Below are positions 21,484 to 32,947 of a DNA stretch of 64,000 nt, piece by piece. The DNA is from Ascochyta rabiei (Eukaryota; Ascomycota; Dothideomycetes; Pleosporales; Didymellaceae). The stretch spans positions 124,001 to 188,000 of the forward strand of contig NC_082415.1 in NCBI RefSeq assembly GCF_004011695.2, given 5' to 3'. The translations under genes and the position numbers were made by a program. Below the pieces are notes generated by a model. It saw only the letters and a program-made list of their open reading frames with translations, made no database searches and had not been told where the DNA came from. Every line of letters begins with the position of its first letter. Position 1 is the stretch's first letter.

Positions 21484-22980
21484 TTCGTAAATTAATACGA
21501 AAAAGAGAGAAAAGTAAAATAAGGAACACTTCCGTAGTTGGGAGATCCCTGAACAGACTAAAAATACGTACAAATTACGTTAAAGAGATTTGTAGAGCGT
21601 AGGTGGTGTGCGGAACACGCGATTGGTCAGTCCTATGCTAGAGACTCAGGTTAGGAGCTCTAGGGCCAGCTTACACTGGACGAGTTAGGGCAAAGACAAT
21701 GTCTGGTACTGTCTAGACAGAGATTGAGGCACGAGCAGGACGCACAGACGGCTGAGGGGTAGTACAGAGAAGGCAGTGGGCAGCTCGCGAGCTCTTGTCT
21801 ACAGCTTACGCACAGACCACAGAACCGGCTTGACGCGATGCAGCTATTGCGCGAGCTGCCTAATGCACACTCCTTTTGCCCTATCTCTTGAAGCTGCGAT
21901 CCATGCCGCCCGCAGCTGGTGCAGCGAGCGGTCACACTGCACCTGTTTGGTCTTTCTCAATGAAACGCAATGCCGCAACGAACAGAATGACAGCTAAGGG
22001 TACAAAGACAAGGCAGTTTCACTGTGAACACTGCACAGGTACGTACGGCAACGCACGAAGCGAGACCTTTTATGGAATACATTGAGAAAAATCTGAGATG
22101 GAAAGGACTTTGAAGCAGAACCTGGAATAATGTTTCTTCAAGTGAATAGAGAACGTGACATTGGAAGCAGAGTGGTGCAGCATCGCCCAGTCCACGATAC
22201 CTACTGTGTCCTGCGACACACCTATTCACAGTCCGCTCTACGACGTACTCTGGCCCACGAGACGCGACCTACCACCTACTTTTGCGCTACCAGAAAGACA
22301 AACTGCGACTTGAGTGGACCTGCATGCCAGGCGCCTGAAGGTGTGAGGACAACTCAAACACAGCTCTCGAGCTGCTTCACGGCTGGGAGGCAGTAGCAAA
22401 CGTGGCATATCGTCGAGTGCTTGCAGATGAAAACAACCACAAAACAGGTAAGCGGCGTACGAGCGTGTGTTGAATGGTCGTGGGAAGCTGAAGAGCAGGT
22501 CTGTCGTTCATGTTCGAGATTTGTAAGAAGGTCCCTTTTTCGTAGGCGCGATCGTTGATGTGGTAAACTAGCTTACTTAGAAACATATCTGCTCCACAAG
22601 CTGCTAATGCTACAACGCCTCACGAAAGATTTGTGCGTTGCAGAGTGCGGTTAAGAGTATAACTCTCCTTTAATTATGTACATCTCTGCTGCTTAGCAGG
22701 TATCGTAGGAGCCATAGTGGAGGCTTGAGTGTAAAGAAGATATGTCAAAATCCACAAAGAGTCGAAGCTCCGTGCCCAGCGACCTTTCCGGTACCGAATT
22801 TTCCCATCTCTTTAGCAATCATGAGATTGTGAATGTTTTTTGGTGCTGCTTCGGCTTCTCGAGGCGCAACTTCCTGAGGCGCGACTTCCTCACCGAAGCT
22901 CCTGCCCTATAGACACGCGAGCGAGCTAGCGCGTCACCCATTCGTAAAGAATCTGAGAACCAGAACCCACTGCTTCCTCT
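21484..22980. other. No supported gene
   Basis: Short overlapping frames on both strands, none with family features. Confidence 0.4.
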
Positions 22981-23145
22981 TATTCTCTTTTGCAGTTAGG
23001 TCTAGATTAGTCAATTTTTCTTTGTAACGTTCCCTTGGCTTGTACCCTGTATAAGCCGATCTAGACCTGTTCACTGAGTGTTCTAGTAAAGCTTCTTGCG
23101 TATTTGTACGCGGTTGCTATTGGTTTCTCAAGCGTACTACGTACG
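22981..23145 (+). other. Possible LTR-like segment
   Basis: TGTATAAGCC near 23047 is followed by CACTGAGTGTTCTAGTAAAG and a pyrimidine-rich tail, the TATA/poly(A) arrangement of an R-U5 region. It lies just upstream of the SR-rich frame. No second copy is visible here, so the call is weak. Confidence 0.3.
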
Positions 23146-23223
23146 TGGAAGTTTCTGTTCAAGGCTCTTCTAATTACGGAATCGTTCCTTATTTATACAT
23201 TTTCCTTTTTGCTGTTTCTACAG

Positions 23224-24069
23224 TAAGGACTTCTGGACATCCAAACAATATTCGTCAAAAGAGGCCTGGGAGGCGTGAACGTGAAGCGTTACGCAACGGT
23301 GCGGTACCAGCAGTTCGAGAGCCAGCGAGCCTATGTGGATACTCTGGCCTGGCATCGCAATAGCGAGTTTTGTCCAAGAGACTCATTGGGGTTTGCTACC
23401 AGGAGTCGGTCACTACACGGCTCCGGTTCCAGGCATACCCAGGCGCTATCAAACCAGCAGCACGAGCAGTCTGGTTACGACAGAGGGCGACGGTCACGCT
23501 CACGTGGCCGTAGTCGACATGAGTACTACAGGGACATTAGAGAGCGACGGTCACTACCGCGCTCACTCGGTCGACGTGAGTTTCAAAGAAAGGACAGAGA
23601 GCGACGAGCGACTTCTTAACAAGGATACAACAAGAGGTCGCAACCCCCCTCTCCTCGACGTCAAATATTCGCAAGATAAAACCGATCTTCGCCACATCTG
23701 GATAGATCTTCGAGATACAGCAGATTAGCTCGATCGCCGTCCTTTCAGCGGCGCGCTCCATAAGCGTACGATGCGGTAGCTGAATCCAATCTATCAAAGC
23801 CAGCATTTTTGATTGAGCCTAGGAAGGAGCCAACAAAAGGCAGTCTTCACTCTTGTGATCGAGCAAGATCAGCAACACCGTCGCCGAAGCCGTCACAAGC
23901 AGAAGGAAGAGGCAAGCCTGGGTATCTTGAGACCCCTCTTTCGCCAGTCGATGCTAATCTCTCCTCTGCCATAGATCCATTGGAAGTTGGCGATGTTCTG
24001 TCTAACGAATTTAGTCCGGGCCATGACATTCAAGACGGCTTACACATAGGTTCGGTCTACCAGTCCTGA
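23224..24069 (+). pseudogene. SR/RG-rich reading frame broken by three TAA codons
   Basis: One frame stays open from 23224 to 24069 apart from TAA at 23617-23619, TAA near 23683 and TAA near 23752. The N-terminal half is rich in Arg-Ser/Arg-Gly (GRRSRSRGRSRHEYYRD); the C-terminal part has a plain soluble composition (PSPKPSQAEGRG). Each TAA fits CAA to TAA. It could be a degraded gag region of an LTR element (an LTR-like stretch precedes it) or a host SR protein. No domain recognised. Confidence 0.45.
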
Positions 24070-24242
24070 AACAGTCTCCAAAGCTCCAGATCAGAATTAC
24101 GCTGAAAATTAGCCTGTAAGGATCGGATACCTGTATGTGAAATTGCGCCACGCAGGATTCTATTCTGCCTGCTATTGCATGACGAATATCCAACATGAGC
24201 ATTATAAGGACTATTTATCCAGGTCATATCAATACCTATCCA

Positions 24243-24388
24243 GTGCGGGTAGTTTAGTGGTAGAATACTCACACCAGATAGGCTCGTCCCATCTCCCAAT
24301 CGAATGGTTAGAAGGAATCCAGGTCAACTGTCTGGGACGCTAGGCGAGAAGCCCGTGAGAGACATGCGTTCGAATCGCACCATGTCCA
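24243..24388 (+). other. tRNA-like relics (A-box and B-box pieces)
   Basis: TAGTTTAGTGGTAGAAT at 24250-24266 resembles the A-box half of a tRNA-Gly. Farther on, GGCGAGAAGCC (a long variable-arm-like hairpin) is followed by GCGTTCGAATCGC and CATGTCCA, like the 3' half of a tRNA-Ser or -Leu. The acceptor strands do not pair, so no intact cloverleaf can be drawn. Probably tRNA-derived or decayed tRNA sequence. Confidence 0.3.
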
Positions 24389-25393
24389 CTAATTCTTGCT
24401 CCACTTTTGCTTTTCGGCAAAGTGAGCTACATCATACCACTCCTGACACGCAACCCGACCACCACATCAGCGCGTCATCTGCTTTCACCGGCCTCCCAAT
24501 TTGGTAACAAGCATCTAGAGCATTTGTATGCTCTGAGGCTTTGCCTCTATCTCCCTCGCCAGCTAGGAGCATTAGCATGCCTCGTTTCGGTGCATTGCAG
24601 CCAGTACAGAAGAGCAGTTCAGGAGACGGTGAACAATACTGCACTTCTGAGGCAGTATTGTATCCAGCGCTTGATATGGAGCAAGGGACATTAACATACT
24701 GGTGCCTGGCGAGATGTACGCACCCACCCCAGGTCTTCAAGGCTACGATCAAAATTACTTCATAGACAAGCGAAAGGTCCCGACTGGCTAGCTATGGTTA
24801 TTTGACAGTGAAAGCGACAGGTCAGGTGGCGGACTGGGACTGCATGCAGGGCAAAACGTGGCAACCACAGGAAACCAGCCAGTTATCTACCGGCCCGCGT
24901 ACACAGTCTGTGTTGACGAATCAACGTTCCAGATTTGGGGTGGCTCAATGCTGTGATGCCGATTGATTATATTCCACCATTTATGCCGAGGAGACTACAC
25001 ACTATCGAACTTTGTTAGACTTGCCAGGTCACATGCTGAGCTCTCAACGATGTGAAATCAAGAGATCTAAATCAATGTCGTTACCCATATATCTACGGAG
25101 TCGCGAGTTGTAGAAATACGGTTAATACAGATCGAGGCTCTTCTGACTTTTACATGTTAAAATTTATTGCGATCCAATGCTACAGAGCCTTTAAGCTAAT
25201 TCTATTTTCTGGATTTTACCACTGCTGCAGAGGTTTATATATAGTCTAAGCGCGGGCGGTTTATATAATCAGATGGGAGCATGCTCTATGTACCATGATA
25301 ATTCAATGCAAACAAAACATTCAAGGTTACTTGAACTGAGAATAGAAGTAGAACAAAAGAAGAGCTTTAGCATCGCAAATGCAAAATGCAATC
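24389..25393. other. No supported gene
   Basis: About 1 kb with no recognisable feature; the 3' flank of the NLP gene. Confidence 0.4.
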
Positions 25394-26183
25394 CTAGACG
25401 AAAGCGTTGTCCAAGTTGGTGGCGAAGTTATCAGGCCTGAAAGGCACGTTTGCGTCTCCGAAGATTGTTGTGCTTGCGAGAGCTTGTTTCTCCGCGTTGG
25501 GCATAACATCGTAATCGCTGATCCAGTAAGTACGTCCAACTGTTTCAGTGAATTGAAGCGCATGGTTCCTTGGGAATTCGACAAAGTATTCTACTAGGAC
25601 ATTGTCGCCTCTCCTGTTTGGGGTAGAAGTAGGCGCGTAACCACCATGGGCAGATGCAGCGGCGCCTAGAATACGGGGATTGGCGTTCGAGGGGTTGTCT
25701 ATCCAAACGACAACGTTTTCCCAATCGTGACGGTGACCGCCAGCAACGTTGCCAGCGGCTGGTTGATCCTTCGGCCAGTACCAAGCGAACATCATGGCGA
25801 ACTTGCCCTTGTGCCAGGCCGCTCTGACGTAGGTCTGACCCTTGTTGGGGTCTCGGCACCCAGCACTGACGTTGCCAGTATCCTGGAGACCACCACTGCA
25901 AATAAGTTAGTAAGCGCTCGAGGCCCGGACGCACAGATCTATGAGCTTACCTGGTATTTCCGGCATCATCAACAGCAGTGTATGGCTGACAACCGTGGGC
26001 GATGTGGAGTAAGGGTTGGAACCTCTCGATAGCACGTCCAATCGCTCCACCTTGCACACGGGTATGGATCGGATTCAAAGAGTCATGGTTGACTACAGCG
26101 CGAGCATCGAGTTCAGATGGTGTGGGAGCTGCGAAGACACCTGTTGACACTGCCAGGGCAGACACAATCGTTGAAAAACGCAT
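25394..26183 (-). CDS. NLP: necrosis- and ethylene-inducing peptide 1-like protein (NPP1 domain)
   Basis: Exons 26183-25951 and 25895-25394, joined over a 55-nt GTAAGC..CAG intron, give 244 residues, the usual NLP length. A signal peptide (about residues 1-18, ending VFA) precedes the NPP1 domain. The signature heptapeptide GHRHDWE is complete at 131-137, and Cys65 and Cys91 are the pair of type 1 NLPs. NLPs are secreted proteins that bind plant membrane sphingolipids and can lyse eudicot plasma membranes; some family members are non-toxic, so activity cannot be read from sequence alone. The frame is intact, in contrast to the RIP-marked DNA on both sides. Confidence 0.95.
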
Positions 26184-27061
26184 TTTGGGAGGATGAAACG
26201 ATCACAAGAAGGATCCGTCAAGTTAGAGAATGTAGTGTTTGGTTGGGTAACTGTCGAGATGCTGTTGGGTCTGTTCTGTGTAAATCGTGGAGGGCTTGAA
26301 TATCCTTAAAATGTTTGATAAACCACTACCAACCATCATACTACCATAGTGAGTTCTTGGTGCCGTCCCGCAGTGCCGATCAGAGCGATCCTTCAATGTT
26401 GTTGTTTCTAGTGGGAAATGTAAATTACATCGAAATATCGCCGTACGAGCTGGGCGTTATGGCCCTGCCCCACATAAGTTCTATATTCCAACAGTTTCCT
26501 CTTACCTCGACAGAACGTGCGATTGCATAATAGGTAATATTCGTATTTACATGGCTCGAGACGATCTGGGTCGTGTTGAAGCGCGATTCATATCAAGTGT
26601 GATCGTCGCAGCGCGATGCACAGATCGAACATTGTAGTCGATAAATGCACTGAGCGAAGACGATAAGGCAATGATCTGTAGATTTAGAGACGTCACATCA
26701 CTAAGCAGGCTTTCCTCAAAAAGGACAAGCCTGAACTGAGGTCACGATACAGCCTTGGCGTTACAACTTGATGAATGATTTCACTAATGCTTGGATCACG
26801 GTCGATGGCAAGGCTGATGGCCAGGTGTATTCTGAAGTAAAACTGGTGGCAAATTTAGCAACACACGCTTCAAGCTGAATTTGGATCTACCGTGTCTGTC
26901 CGCGTAATGCGTGTATTCGCGTAAAACGCGCATTCAATTTAGTGACAAAGCTTAATAGTGATATTTTCAAGAAAGCGGTATCTTGTCTTATAGTACCCTT
27001 TCATACATACTTTCTTTTATATAGTCCTAAATGTTAGATCTATATTAATATACATCTACTA
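26184..27061. other. NLP upstream region
   Basis: Contains the NLP promoter and then about 700 bp with no gene or repeat I can support. Confidence 0.4.
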
Positions 27062-27063
27062 AC

Positions 27064-27108
27064 GTACCCCATAGGCAAGCCGCTCGCCGAGCGAGCCGCT
27101 CACGATGT
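27064..27108 (+). mobile_element. Orphan terminal repeat of a pogo-like element
   Basis: TA followed by ACGTACCCCATAGGC and a duplicated GCRAGCCGCTC cassette, as in the ends of the three elements described below, but with no transposase or opposite end attached. It lies 78 bp left of element A. Either a truncated fourth copy or a solo end. Confidence 0.6.
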
Positions 27109-27185
27109 TTTACCAGAGGAAACCAAGAATCTAAGGCTTAATAACTCTAAATCTACTATATAAAATCCTTTAAAATAATTCTATA

Positions 27186-29049
27186 ACGTACCCCACAGGC
27201 AAGTCGGACAACGGGCGAGTCAGACACTTTTGCCAAGCCCCCACCAAACACCTCCTCCTACACCAATGTCTTCTTAACAACACTATTTAAACGCGTTAAA
27301 GGAAGCGCAGATATAGCTTGCGCTCTAGGCTCTTAAACAAGACGTAACTCTATCTCTGCGACGCGCTGCTGCTATCTACAAGGTCCCTTAAAGCACACTA
27401 AGCAACCAGCGCACTAGACAACCTTCACGCGCTGATTCTATAGCTAACTTACAGAAGCTAGACAATAATAAGAAAGAGGTAATTATTAAACATGTTCTTA
27501 AGCTAGATGCGTAAGGATTTTCTCCTTAGCTCTTAGATGTGGCTACTATAGCTAATTCTTTGCGCGCTAAGCGTAATCTAGGCCCTATTAGCGTAAACTG
27601 GCCTAGTACGTTTGTTAAGCAACACCTAGAACTTAAAGTCAAGTTTAATTGTAAGTACAACTACAAGAGATCTCTCTATAAGGATCCTAAGGTTCTACAG
27701 GGCTGGTTTAGCCTGGTAGCTAACACTAAAGCTAAGTATAGTATATAGGATAAAGACATGTATAACTTTAACAAGACAGGCTTTATAATAGGCCAGATCT
27801 CCCTAGGAGCAGTTGTTACAGCTTTAGAACAACAAGGTCGGCTAAAAACTATCTAGCTAGGCGACTGGGAGTAGGCTACAGCTATAGTAAGCATTAATGC
27901 TAAAGGATAGGCTATTCTAGCCTTCCTTATCTTTAAGGCCTACCACTACCTCTCTGCCTGGTACAAGGAGGAAGAACTGCCTTAAGACTGGGTTATTAGA
28001 GTCTCTGATAACTGCTAGACTACTAACAAGCTTGGTCTTAACTAGTTAAAGCACTTTAACAGGCATATAAAGGAGCGTACTATTAGCACCTACTATTTGC
28101 TTATTATTAATAGTTATAAGAGCTACAACTCTCTTAAATTCCAGCAATACTGTAAGGATAACAAGATTATTGCTCTCTGTTTGCCTTCTTACTTATTACA
28201 CCTTATACAGCCCCTTAATGTAGGTTGTTTTACTACTTTAAAGAAGGCGTATAGGCGCTAAGCTAAAATACTTATACAGAACTAGATTAACTATATTATA
28301 AAGATAGAGTTCCTACTATACTTTATACGCGCCTATAATGCTGTAATTACTTCTAAGAATATCTAGGGAGGGTTCTAAGGTGCTAGATTAGTCCTATTTA
28401 ACCTAGACCAGGTTATAATAGCCCTTGATGTAAAGTTGCGCACTCTATCACTACTACTACCTGTTAACAACAAGCTCTAGCAGTCGCAAACCCTAAGCAA
28501 CACCCTTAAACTTAGGTTGCAATTAACGCTTATAAAGACAAGGATTTAGAGGTATATAGATAGTTCGCCTACCTCTATAGTTAAGGCGTTTAAGAAGGTA
28601 GTAAAGGGGGCAGCAATAATTGCGTATAAGCTAGTGTTGGCGCAACAGGAGATTACTTAGCTTTAAGCTGCTAATAAGGCAGCTATACAACAAAAATTAC
28701 ACAAAAGAAAGCAAGTTTAGGCAGAAGGTACCCTAACAGTTAAAGAGGGCTAGCAATTAACAGCTCTTAAGGAGTTTGGGGCGTGTGGTGATAGGAAGAA
28801 GGCAAAGAAGCAGGTGCGCGCTGAAGGAGGTGAGCCCTCCTAAAGGCGCTGTAGATAGTGTAATTAGACAGGATATAACGCGCAAACGTGTAAGAAAGAG
28901 GTAGAAGTAGTTTCTAAATAGTATTACAGACTACACTGCACGTTGCAGCACCAAACTGGGTTATTTTGGGCCATAATAGGGTGGTGTTTGGTGGAGGCTT
29001 GGCAAAAGTGTCTAACTCGCCTGTTGTCCAACTTGCCTGTGGGGTACGT
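27186..29049 (+). mobile_element. Pogo/Fot1-like DNA transposon A (1864 bp), RIP-degraded
   Basis: Terminal inverted repeats of roughly 65 bp start ACGTACCCCACAGGC and contain CTTTTGCCAAG; TA target duplications at 27184-27185 and 29050-29051 are intact. The plus-strand transposase (about 27480-28920) is shredded by TAG/TAA codons but readable: LRAKRNLGPISVNWPSTF, then YNFNKTGFIIG (first catalytic region), then LHLIQPLNVGCFTTLKKAY (pogo/DDE_1 signature with the third catalytic region) and a basic tail. Stops are overwhelmingly TAG/TAA, as RIP predicts. The size resembles the roughly 1.86-kb element Molly of Parastagonospora nodorum as I remember it; unverified. Confidence 0.9.
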
Positions 29050-29208
29050 TAGTATTTTATATAAATAAGAAGTAACTAGTCTTATAGATTTTAAATATAC
29101 TACTAACTATATTAGGTATAGCTATCGAATAACCCTACTTATTCAAGGTACCTAAGCTCTAGATCTTAAGAATTACTTATTCTAAATCCTAAATATTTTA
29201 TTCTTATA

Positions 29209-31070
29209 ACGTACTCCACAAGCGAGCTGCCCACCCAAGCGAGCTGCCCACTTTTGCCAAGACCACACCAACACCACAACTACTTCGTGATACTACAGTA
29301 CACAGCAGCAATATACTGTACTAAATAGTAAGCTGTACTAGTCTATAGTACTCTGCGCATCTTTACTGCATGTTTGCGCGTTATGCCCTGTCTTGCTACA
29401 TATGCCACAGCGCCTTAAAGACTAAGTGCTCCCATTAACGCGTGACCTCTTCTTTGCCTTCTTCCTATCACTACGGGCCTTAAACTCCTTTAGAGTAGTT
29501 AGCCGCACTCCCTTACTAAACGTTAGTGTCCCTTTACGCTAGATTTGCTTTCTTTTGTGTAATTTACAACGTGTAGCAGCCTTGTTAGCTGCCTGTAGGT
29601 TAGCGACCTGGTTACGCACTAAAACCAGTAAATACGCCATTAGCTCTGCGCCTTTAGTAAGCTAATTAAGGGCGTCAACTATGGGCGTTGGTGAGCTATT
29701 AGCGTGTCTCTGAATCCTCTCTCGAATCAGATTTAATTAAGACCCAAATTCTAGGGTGTTGCTTGGTGTTTTAGACTTCTATGTGCTGTTGTCTATAGTA
29801 GGTAGTGTTAGTGTGCGCAGGCGTACTTCAAGCTTTGATATTACAGCCTCTGGGTTAAATAGAACTAGACCAGCGCCTCTAAATCCTCCCTGTATGTTGC
29901 TATTGGTAATTAAAGCATTAAAAGCAGCTTTAAAGCACGGCAAGAACTTAAGTTTAGTGATACGCGTGATCTTGCTGCGCATCAGCCGCTTGGCTTAGCG
30001 GCCATAGGCCTTCTTTAATGGGAAGAAACAACCTACGTTAAGTGGCTGCAGTAGGTGCAATAAGTGTAGAGGCATGCACAGAGTAATAATCTTGTGCTCC
30101 TCACAGTACTGGTGGAATTCAACCGAGTTGTGGCTCTTGTGGCCGTCCAGAATAAGCAGCTGGTAGCTACTAACAGTGCGCGCCTTTATGTGCTTATTAA
30201 AGTGCTTTAACTACTTAACTCTAAGCTTATTGTTAGTCCAGCCATTGTTAGAGATATTAAGAACCCAGTTGTCAGGTATACTGGGCTCCTTGTACCAGGC
30301 TGAGAGGTAGTGCTTGCTAGAGAAGATAATAAAGGGTGGGATAGACCAGCCCTTTGCATTAATGCCCTGGATAATACTTGTCCACTCACAGTCGCCCTGC
30401 TGCACTGTCTTTAGTCTCCCTCGACGCTCAGAGCCTGTAACAACAGCTCCTGTTAATATAGTGCCTATTATAAAGCCAGATTTATTAAAGTTATAGGTGT
30501 CTTTATCTAGGATACTATACTTAGCTTTAGTATTCTCTATAAGCTAGAACCAGTTACTAATTACCTTAGGATCCTTACAAAGCGCTCTCTTGTAGTCGTA
30601 CTTGCGATTAAACTTGACTTTAAGCTCTAGCCAACGTTTAACGAAGTTGGCAGCCTAGTTCTTGCCAACAGGGGTCTGATGGCGCTTAGCAAGCAGAGAA
30701 TTGGCCATATCCTCTATATTAGCAAGCTAGGGCAAGTATCCTTGCTCGTCTAGCTTTAGTACATGCTGGACAATCACCTCCTCTTTAGTGCTAGTTATCC
30801 TTATTATGTTAGGCTTGCAATCGCGTTAAGAGAGCGTTCCTGCGCGTTAAGTGTCTAGTGTTCTTCTAGGAACTTTGTAGATTGCTGCTGCGCGTTACAC
30901 GCTTAGCGTTGCGTCTTACTTAATTGCCTAAAGAGCAAGCTGTATATCAGTTTCATTAAAAGGCTTTAGTAGGTTGCTGCGTTAAGGCATTATGAGTTGA
31001 GTGAAGTTTGGTGTGGTCTTGGCAAAAGTGGGCAGCTCGCTTGGGTGGGCAGCTCGCTTGTGGAGTACGT
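29209..31070 (-). mobile_element. Pogo/Fot1-like DNA transposon B (1862 bp), RIP-degraded
   Basis: Inverted ends start ACGTACTCCACAAGC and contain a perfect duplicated GCGAGCTGCCCAC cassette and CTTTTGCCAAG; flanked by TA at 29207-29208 and 31071-31072. The transposase is on the minus strand. Readable parts include GWSIPPFIIFSSKHYLSAWY, LHLLHLLQPLNVGCFFPLKKAY and FRGAGLVLFNPE, matching the pogo/DDE_1 family. Fewer stops than in A and C, so this copy is the least damaged, but it is still broken. It sits 159 bp from A in the opposite orientation. Confidence 0.9.
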
Positions 31071-31072
31071 TA

Positions 31073-32947
31073 TAGAATAATGTTTATATATATTATTTTA
31101 AAAGTATAGTAATTGAATATAGCAATTATTAAGTAGTTTACAAGGGTTAAGTAGCCTAAGAATCTTTCTACTTAGAACTAATCAAGCTTTCCTAGTACTA
31201 CTACTACACTTATCATGCATCACGCTATTCTGTGCGTTACGTTACGGACACGGCCATATCAAGCACGCTGTCCTTAAAGCTATTTACATTTTAATCTAAG
31301 TTCGCCACGGGTAGCGTTAATTTATGCTCAGCCCATTCGTGTTTTCCGATGGTGGAGGTTCAACGCAGCAAACGAGGATAACAGAGCTTGGGACTGCAGG
31401 CTACTGTGACAGGTGACGTAACTGGTCTTAGATGCAACAGCCGGATGTGAAACTCCATTAGTGGGTTTCTAGTGCGAAAGTGCCGCACCATTTACGTCTG
31501 TAACATGTTACTACTGTCTAATTCGGCATTGGTCGGCCCTACTCAACTAGGCACTCCATTTTGCCAAGATGACCTATCTACGGTATCTTCGGATGCACAA
31601 ACAGAGGTGAGTAACGCAGCTCATCTAGAACTAGGGCCATGACTCATTCGATCGTTGCGATTCAAACTACCTCTGATCAACAACGACGCTGTTTGTTGTC
31701 GAACCGTTTAAAATCAACCTGACAGGTACGGTAACGGCCCGATCGCTGAAACCAGCTGAGAGACTTGGCACTCGTAGTGCGATATGCCCTTCTTGCTCGC
31801 TCGAAGTCACGAATCAGTAGATGAACGCCCTTTCCTATTCTAAATATAGGTCAGATCACCGAACCGATTTGAAGCAGCTGCGCCCTAAACCACGAATGCG
31901 TCGAAGTGACTGTGTTAGTACTTCATTGAGAGTTACTCAGTATAGACTCCACTGGGGAGATCTTGAAGACTGTAATTTCTTCACAGGGTTGTAGTAAGAC
32001 ATGTAAGAAGACATGTTTGACAGGTTGCAAAGACTATCACATCTAGTCCAGCTCAGCATCGTGTAAGAAAAATCATAATCGAACGCGTATACACTTTCAG
32101 TCTAACTAACATCCTCTTCCAATAAACATATTAGGCTTACTGCAATACTTCTTTGCAAATGACCGGTCTTTCGCTGCCCGAAACTTAGAACACGAAAAGA
32201 AATATTTACAGAACATGTGCCATTGCAATCTGCAACAGCCCTTCTGCTTTCCCACTTGCCATAGTGCCCCAAGCATCCTGATGTCCTGCTTGTACAGTAG
32301 CATTGCACTGCGTCCCTCGTTGTGTTTGATGCGTTTCTTGTTTGCATGCGCTTTTGAACCGCCCCCACCCAAGAGCTTCCTACCGGCACCCAGCCCTTCT
32401 CTGGTGCAAGCGCATCGGACTAATCTTATGTGCCATAGAATCAATCTAGTCCAGCGTGTCCGAGGTTCCCAGGTAAATCACATGATCAGACGCGATATGG
32501 TCTGTACATTAGCTCAGAGATGCCAGCCTTCACGGTTTGTGATAATAATTGAATATTGCGCTTAAGCTTACATCGAGTAACAACAAAAGCGAATGGACAT
32601 TTTGCAGTGAATTCAGGCAACCCGAAAGTTGTGCAAGGACCCTGCGTGTGACATTGTACATGGTCTATATTATCCCGGTAAGAATCTCATTCCGACTGCC
32701 CTTTTGATGAACGCATACGGTGTAGTTGGCGTTACTGGGGGTAAAGTTTCTCTCTCCAGCAAGCACGGTGGGCTACACTTGTAGGAGTATTATTAAATCT
32801 TATTGATCGAAGTAGCGACTGAGTCTTTTGTCCGAACACGCCAGACACAAGCTTCATTGAGCAATATACACTTTCCCGTAACGCAACGGTATACAAGACG
32901 CGATATGTTGCTCTAATCCTCAGTAAATATCTCGAAAAAAACTCACT
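31073..32947. other. No supported gene
   Basis: 1.9 kb with no convincing frame, RNA or repeat on either strand. Confidence 0.4.

Noticed and set aside
32106..32444. A 112-codon minus-strand frame
   Set aside because: No family features, start in poor context and no support from neighbours.
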